The position numbers and the translations under genes were made by a program. A stretch of 62,946 nt of DNA, from contig CAAERF010000495.1 in NCBI GenBank assembly GCA_900758315.1, positions 1 through 62,946 on the forward strand, in the 5' to 3' direction. Under the pieces are notes generated by a model, which saw only the letters and a list, made by a program, of their open reading frames with translations, was not told the DNA's origin and did not search any database. This DNA is from an uncultured Oscillospiraceae bacterium (GTDB lineage Bacteria > Bacillota > Clostridia > Oscillospirales > Oscillospiraceae). The first letter of the stretch is position 1. Each line of letters begins with the position of its first letter. Below, piece after piece: positions 60,724 to 62,946 of this stretch.

Positions 60724-62874
60724 ATGAACCGAACTGTTAGAAAAGGGATTGCTCTGCTGCTGGCGTTGCCCCTGTCCTTCGCGCTGATTCCGCCCAGAGC
60801 GCAGGCGGCGGAGACGGGCAGCGAGGTCGGCCTCTCTCTCTTCAGCAAGGATAAGACCCTGCACATCCTGGCGGTGGGCAACAGCTTCAGCGTAGACGGA
60901 CTCCAGTACCTCTACCAGATGGCGGACAGCGCTGGCTATGATGTGGTCATTGGCAACCTCTATAAGAGCAGCTGTGACCTGAAAACCCACTGGAACAACC
61001 TGGAGGCCGGGGAAAAGGCCTATACCTATTACAAGATATCGGAGGAGAATGGAGGCGCCTGGGGGAAAAAGTCAGACTACTCCATTACCGATGCGTTGGA
61101 GGACGAGCAGTGGGATGTGATCACCCTCCAGCAGGCCAGCGGACTCTCCGGTGTCCCCGAGAGCTACTACCGGACCACCTGGACCTGCACCACCAGCGGG
61201 ACCACGACCACGGACAAGTCGCGCGCTGTCAGCTTTTCCGGTCAGCAGGCGGCTGGCTCCGACGTGGAGCCGGAGCCGGAGACCAGTGCGGTGTCTCAGG
61301 AGAAGGGGAAGGCGCCCATCACCTGTAATGTGGCGGAATCGGGCGAGGGAGCGACCTTTTCCCTGAACGCGGCGGCACCTACCGATCTGTCCTATGAGTC
61401 CTCCAATACCAAGGTGGCCCAGGTGGATGATGAGGGCACCGTCACCCTCACCGGCAGCGGTACGGCTACGGTGACCATCACCGCCGCTGAAAGTGAGGCG
61501 TATGAAGCTTCCACTGCCAAGGTAAGGGTGACCAGTCAGCGGACCACTTATATGGAGCTGTTAACGGACAAAATGCAGTCCAAATATCGGAAAAAGTGGG
61601 GTACAATATCAGCCCAAAAGCTGAAATTCGGCTGGCAGGTGACCTGGGCCTATGCCAAGGATGACATCAGCAACAACAGCTTCCGCAGCAACTATGAGAC
61701 CTACTACCACAGCAACCAGGACACCATGTATCAGGCCATTGTGGACACCGCGCAGAAGGTCGTGGTGGACAGCGATCTGTTCTCCTTCTATGTCCCCAGC
61801 GGCACCGCCATTCAAAACGCCCGGAGCAGCTATGCCGGGGACCGGCTCAACCGGGACGGCGTCCACCTGAGCTATGGGTTGGGTCGCTACATCGCCGCCA
61901 TGACCTGGGCCGCTACCCTGGGGATTGACGTGAACGAGATCAGCTATCGGCCCACCGGCACCTATGCCGTCTCCCCGCTGGATCTGAACATGGTCCGGGC
62001 CAGCGTCACCGATGCACTGCAAAATCCCTGGTCGGTGACCCCGTCGTCGGAGACGGAACAGCCGTCGTTGAAGGCCACAACGCTGAAGGAGGTGGCCAAC
62101 ACCGCTAGCGGCCTGCGTTTGACCTGGTCCAAGGTCAGCAATGCCACCGGGTACCGGATCTATCGCAAGAAGGGCAGCGGCAGTTACAGTCTGATCGAGA
62201 CGATCACCAGCGGCTCCACGACCAAGTATACCGACACCGAGGTGAAGAGCAAGTCCGGCACCACGTATACTTACTGTGTCAAGGCGTACTCCGGTGAGCT
62301 GATCACGGCGTCCTCCTCCAATAAGATACAGCAGACTCGGCTGACCGCGCCCGGTAAGGTGACTGCCAGCAACACCAGCTCGGGCATCAAGATCACTTGG
62401 AACAAGGTCACCGGCGCCACCTCCTATCGGGTCTACCACACGGGCTCGGACGGAGAGCGTACCTGCCTGAAAACCCTCAGTGACAGCACTGTTTCCTACA
62501 CCGACACAGCGGTAAAGAGCAAAAACGGCGTCAGCTATACCTATGATGTGGTGGCCTGCACTAAGCTGGGTGAGGGAGTACCCTCCGATGAAAAGACCCT
62601 GGTGCGGCTCACTGCTGTGACGGTGAAGAGTCTGAAAAAGTCCGGGAGCGCGCTAAAGCTGACCTGGAGCCGGAACAGCAAGGCCGCCGGCTACTATATC
62701 TACCGGAAAACCGGCAGCGGCAGCTGGAGCAAGGTGAAAACCATCAGCAAAAACAGCACCCTGACCTATACGGACAAGACGGTGAAGAAGGGGAAATCCT
62801 ATTCCTACCGGATCTATGCCTATAAGGGGGACAGCACCAGTGCAGTCAGCAACACCAAAACCCTGAAACGGTAA
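60724..62874 (+). CDS. secreted DUF4886 (SGNH-like) protein with inserted Ig-like domain and C-terminal fibronectin-III-like repeats
   Basis: A 716-residue exported protein. A signal peptide (to about residue 30, ...PPRAQAA) is followed by the DUF4886 hydrolase start HILAVGNSFSVDGLQYLYQM, with Ser as nucleophile. WDVITLQQASGLSG follows near 125. Then a Big-type Ig domain (about 200-270, SYESSNTKVAQVDDEGTVTL) interrupts the fold, which resumes at YMELLTDKMQSKY. Its second active-site block is DRLNRDGVHLSYGLGRYIA. Three FN3-like repeats of about 85 residues follow (ITWNKVTGATSYRVY-type cores). No wall anchor is visible. Likely acts on polysaccharide or mucin decorations; substrate unknown. Confidence 0.85.
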   Translation: MNRTVRKGIALLLALPLSFALIPPRAQAAETGSEVGLSLFSKDKTLHILAVGNSFSVDGLQYLYQMADSAGYDVVIGNLYKSSCDLKTHWNNLEAGEKAYTYYKISEENGGAWGKKSDYSITDALEDEQWDVITLQQASGLSGVPESYYRTTWTCTTSGTTTTDKSRAVSFSGQQAAGSDVEPEPETSAVSQEKGKAPITCNVAESGEGATFSLNAAAPTDLSYESSNTKVAQVDDEGTVTLTGSGTATVTITAAESEAYEASTAKVRVTSQRTTYMELLTDKMQSKYRKKWGTISAQKLKFGWQVTWAYAKDDISNNSFRSNYETYYHSNQDTMYQAIVDTAQKVVVDSDLFSFYVPSGTAIQNARSSYAGDRLNRDGVHLSYGLGRYIAAMTWAATLGIDVNEISYRPTGTYAVSPLDLNMVRASVTDALQNPWSVTPSSETEQPSLKATTLKEVANTASGLRLTWSKVSNATGYRIYRKKGSGSYSLIETITSGSTTKYTDTEVKSKSGTTYTYCVKAYSGELITASSSNKIQQTRLTAPGKVTASNTSSGIKITWNKVTGATSYRVYHTGSDGERTCLKTLSDSTVSYTDTAVKSKNGVSYTYDVVACTKLGEGVPSDEKTLVRLTAVTVKSLKKSGSALKLTWSRNSKAAGYYIYRKTGSGSWSKVKTISKNSTLTYTDKTVKKGKSYSYRIYAYKGDSTSAVSNTKTLKR

Positions 62875-62902
62875 ATGCTGAAACGGCACAGTTTTCTGGC
62901 AA

Positions 62903-62946
62903 TGAAAGTTTGGGTCGAGCCTTTTCAAAGGCTCGTGGGGTCAAGG
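62903..62946 (+). repeat. dispersed hairpin repeat, cut by the window end
   Basis: GAAAGTTTGGGTC followed by CGAGCCTTT-TC-AAAGGCTCG (62916-62935). It matches the minus-strand copy at 20621-20651 (AAAGTTTCGGTC, CCAGCCTTT/AAAGGCTGG), with a compensating base-pair change in the stem. Confidence 0.55.

Overview
The window is a GC-rich stretch (roughly 60% by eye) of a Firmicutes chromosome. It was most likely sampled from a spore-forming, gut-type Clostridia of the Oscillospiraceae/Ruminococcaceae kind. The grounds are the germination protease gene gpr beside rpsT, two T-box leaders (glyS, ilvB), infC starting at ATT, L27 with a cleavable N-terminal extension plus its protease Prp, SigA promoters with 17-nt spacers, a choloylglycine-hydrolase-family enzyme, and InlB-type and TG-D-type surface proteins. 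The genus assignment is inference; no rRNA lies in the window.

Layout. 1-4.7 kb: a bile-salt/penicillin-acylase-family hydrolase, a large repetitive wall protein and a Gdt1-type cation transporter. 4.7-10.7 kb: a MoxR AAA ATPase with three paralogous VWA (CoxE-like) proteins, interleaved with HxlR- and MarR-family regulators. 10.9-11.7 kb: a region without any sizeable gene but with a near-consensus promoter, a 19-bp-stem terminator and a tandemly duplicated module of about 320 nt. Each copy carries conserved hairpins and an identical 8-codon ORF behind a strong Shine-Dalgarno. I recognise no known RNA family there and rate it the best candidate for an undescribed element. 11.7-17.4 kb: DUF815 ATPase, lipoprotein, S4-domain protein, DUF896, a DUF2975/HTH pair, a YbjQ protein and an alanine/glycine symporter with an attenuator-bearing leader. 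18-25 kb: lysA, split chromate transporter, nadE, YitT, glyS with its T-box. 25-31 kb: two DUF3298-type lipoproteins, amt-glnK with a terminator in the amt leader, BrkB, rpsT. 31-33 kb: gpr, a possible CU-rich small RNA, a small membrane protein, an HD protein.

33.6-40.5 kb is the branched-chain amino acid operon ilvB-ilvN-ilvC-...-ilvD behind a T-box. Between ilvC and ilvD sits an AT-richer two-gene restriction-modification island: a BglII/BstYI-like endonuclease and an MT-A70 methyltransferase. 40.5-41.7 kb: tyrA, preceded by a Tyr-codon-bearing leader peptide and a terminator in trp-like attenuator layout. 41.8-50.4 kb: an orphan EutN/CcmL-like vertex protein, ppk-ppx, an XRE/SLOG divergent pair with palindromic operators, an EamA transporter, a SpoU methylase, small proteins, tRNA-Pro(TGG) and trmB. 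50.4-62.9 kb: acyl-CoA synthetase, infC-rpmI-rplT, an orphan ABC-2 permease, ychF with an acyl-ACP thioesterase, and the rplU-prp-rpmA-GNAT-obg-isochorismatase cluster. Last comes a secreted DUF4886 (SGNH-like) protein with an inserted Ig-like domain and fibronectin-like repeats.

Most genes are core metabolism or translation. Regulation is written heavily in RNA: two T-boxes, a leader-peptide attenuator, terminators in the amt and symporter leaders, and the IF3 and L21 leaders. All structure, promoter and operator calls were read by eye and not computed.
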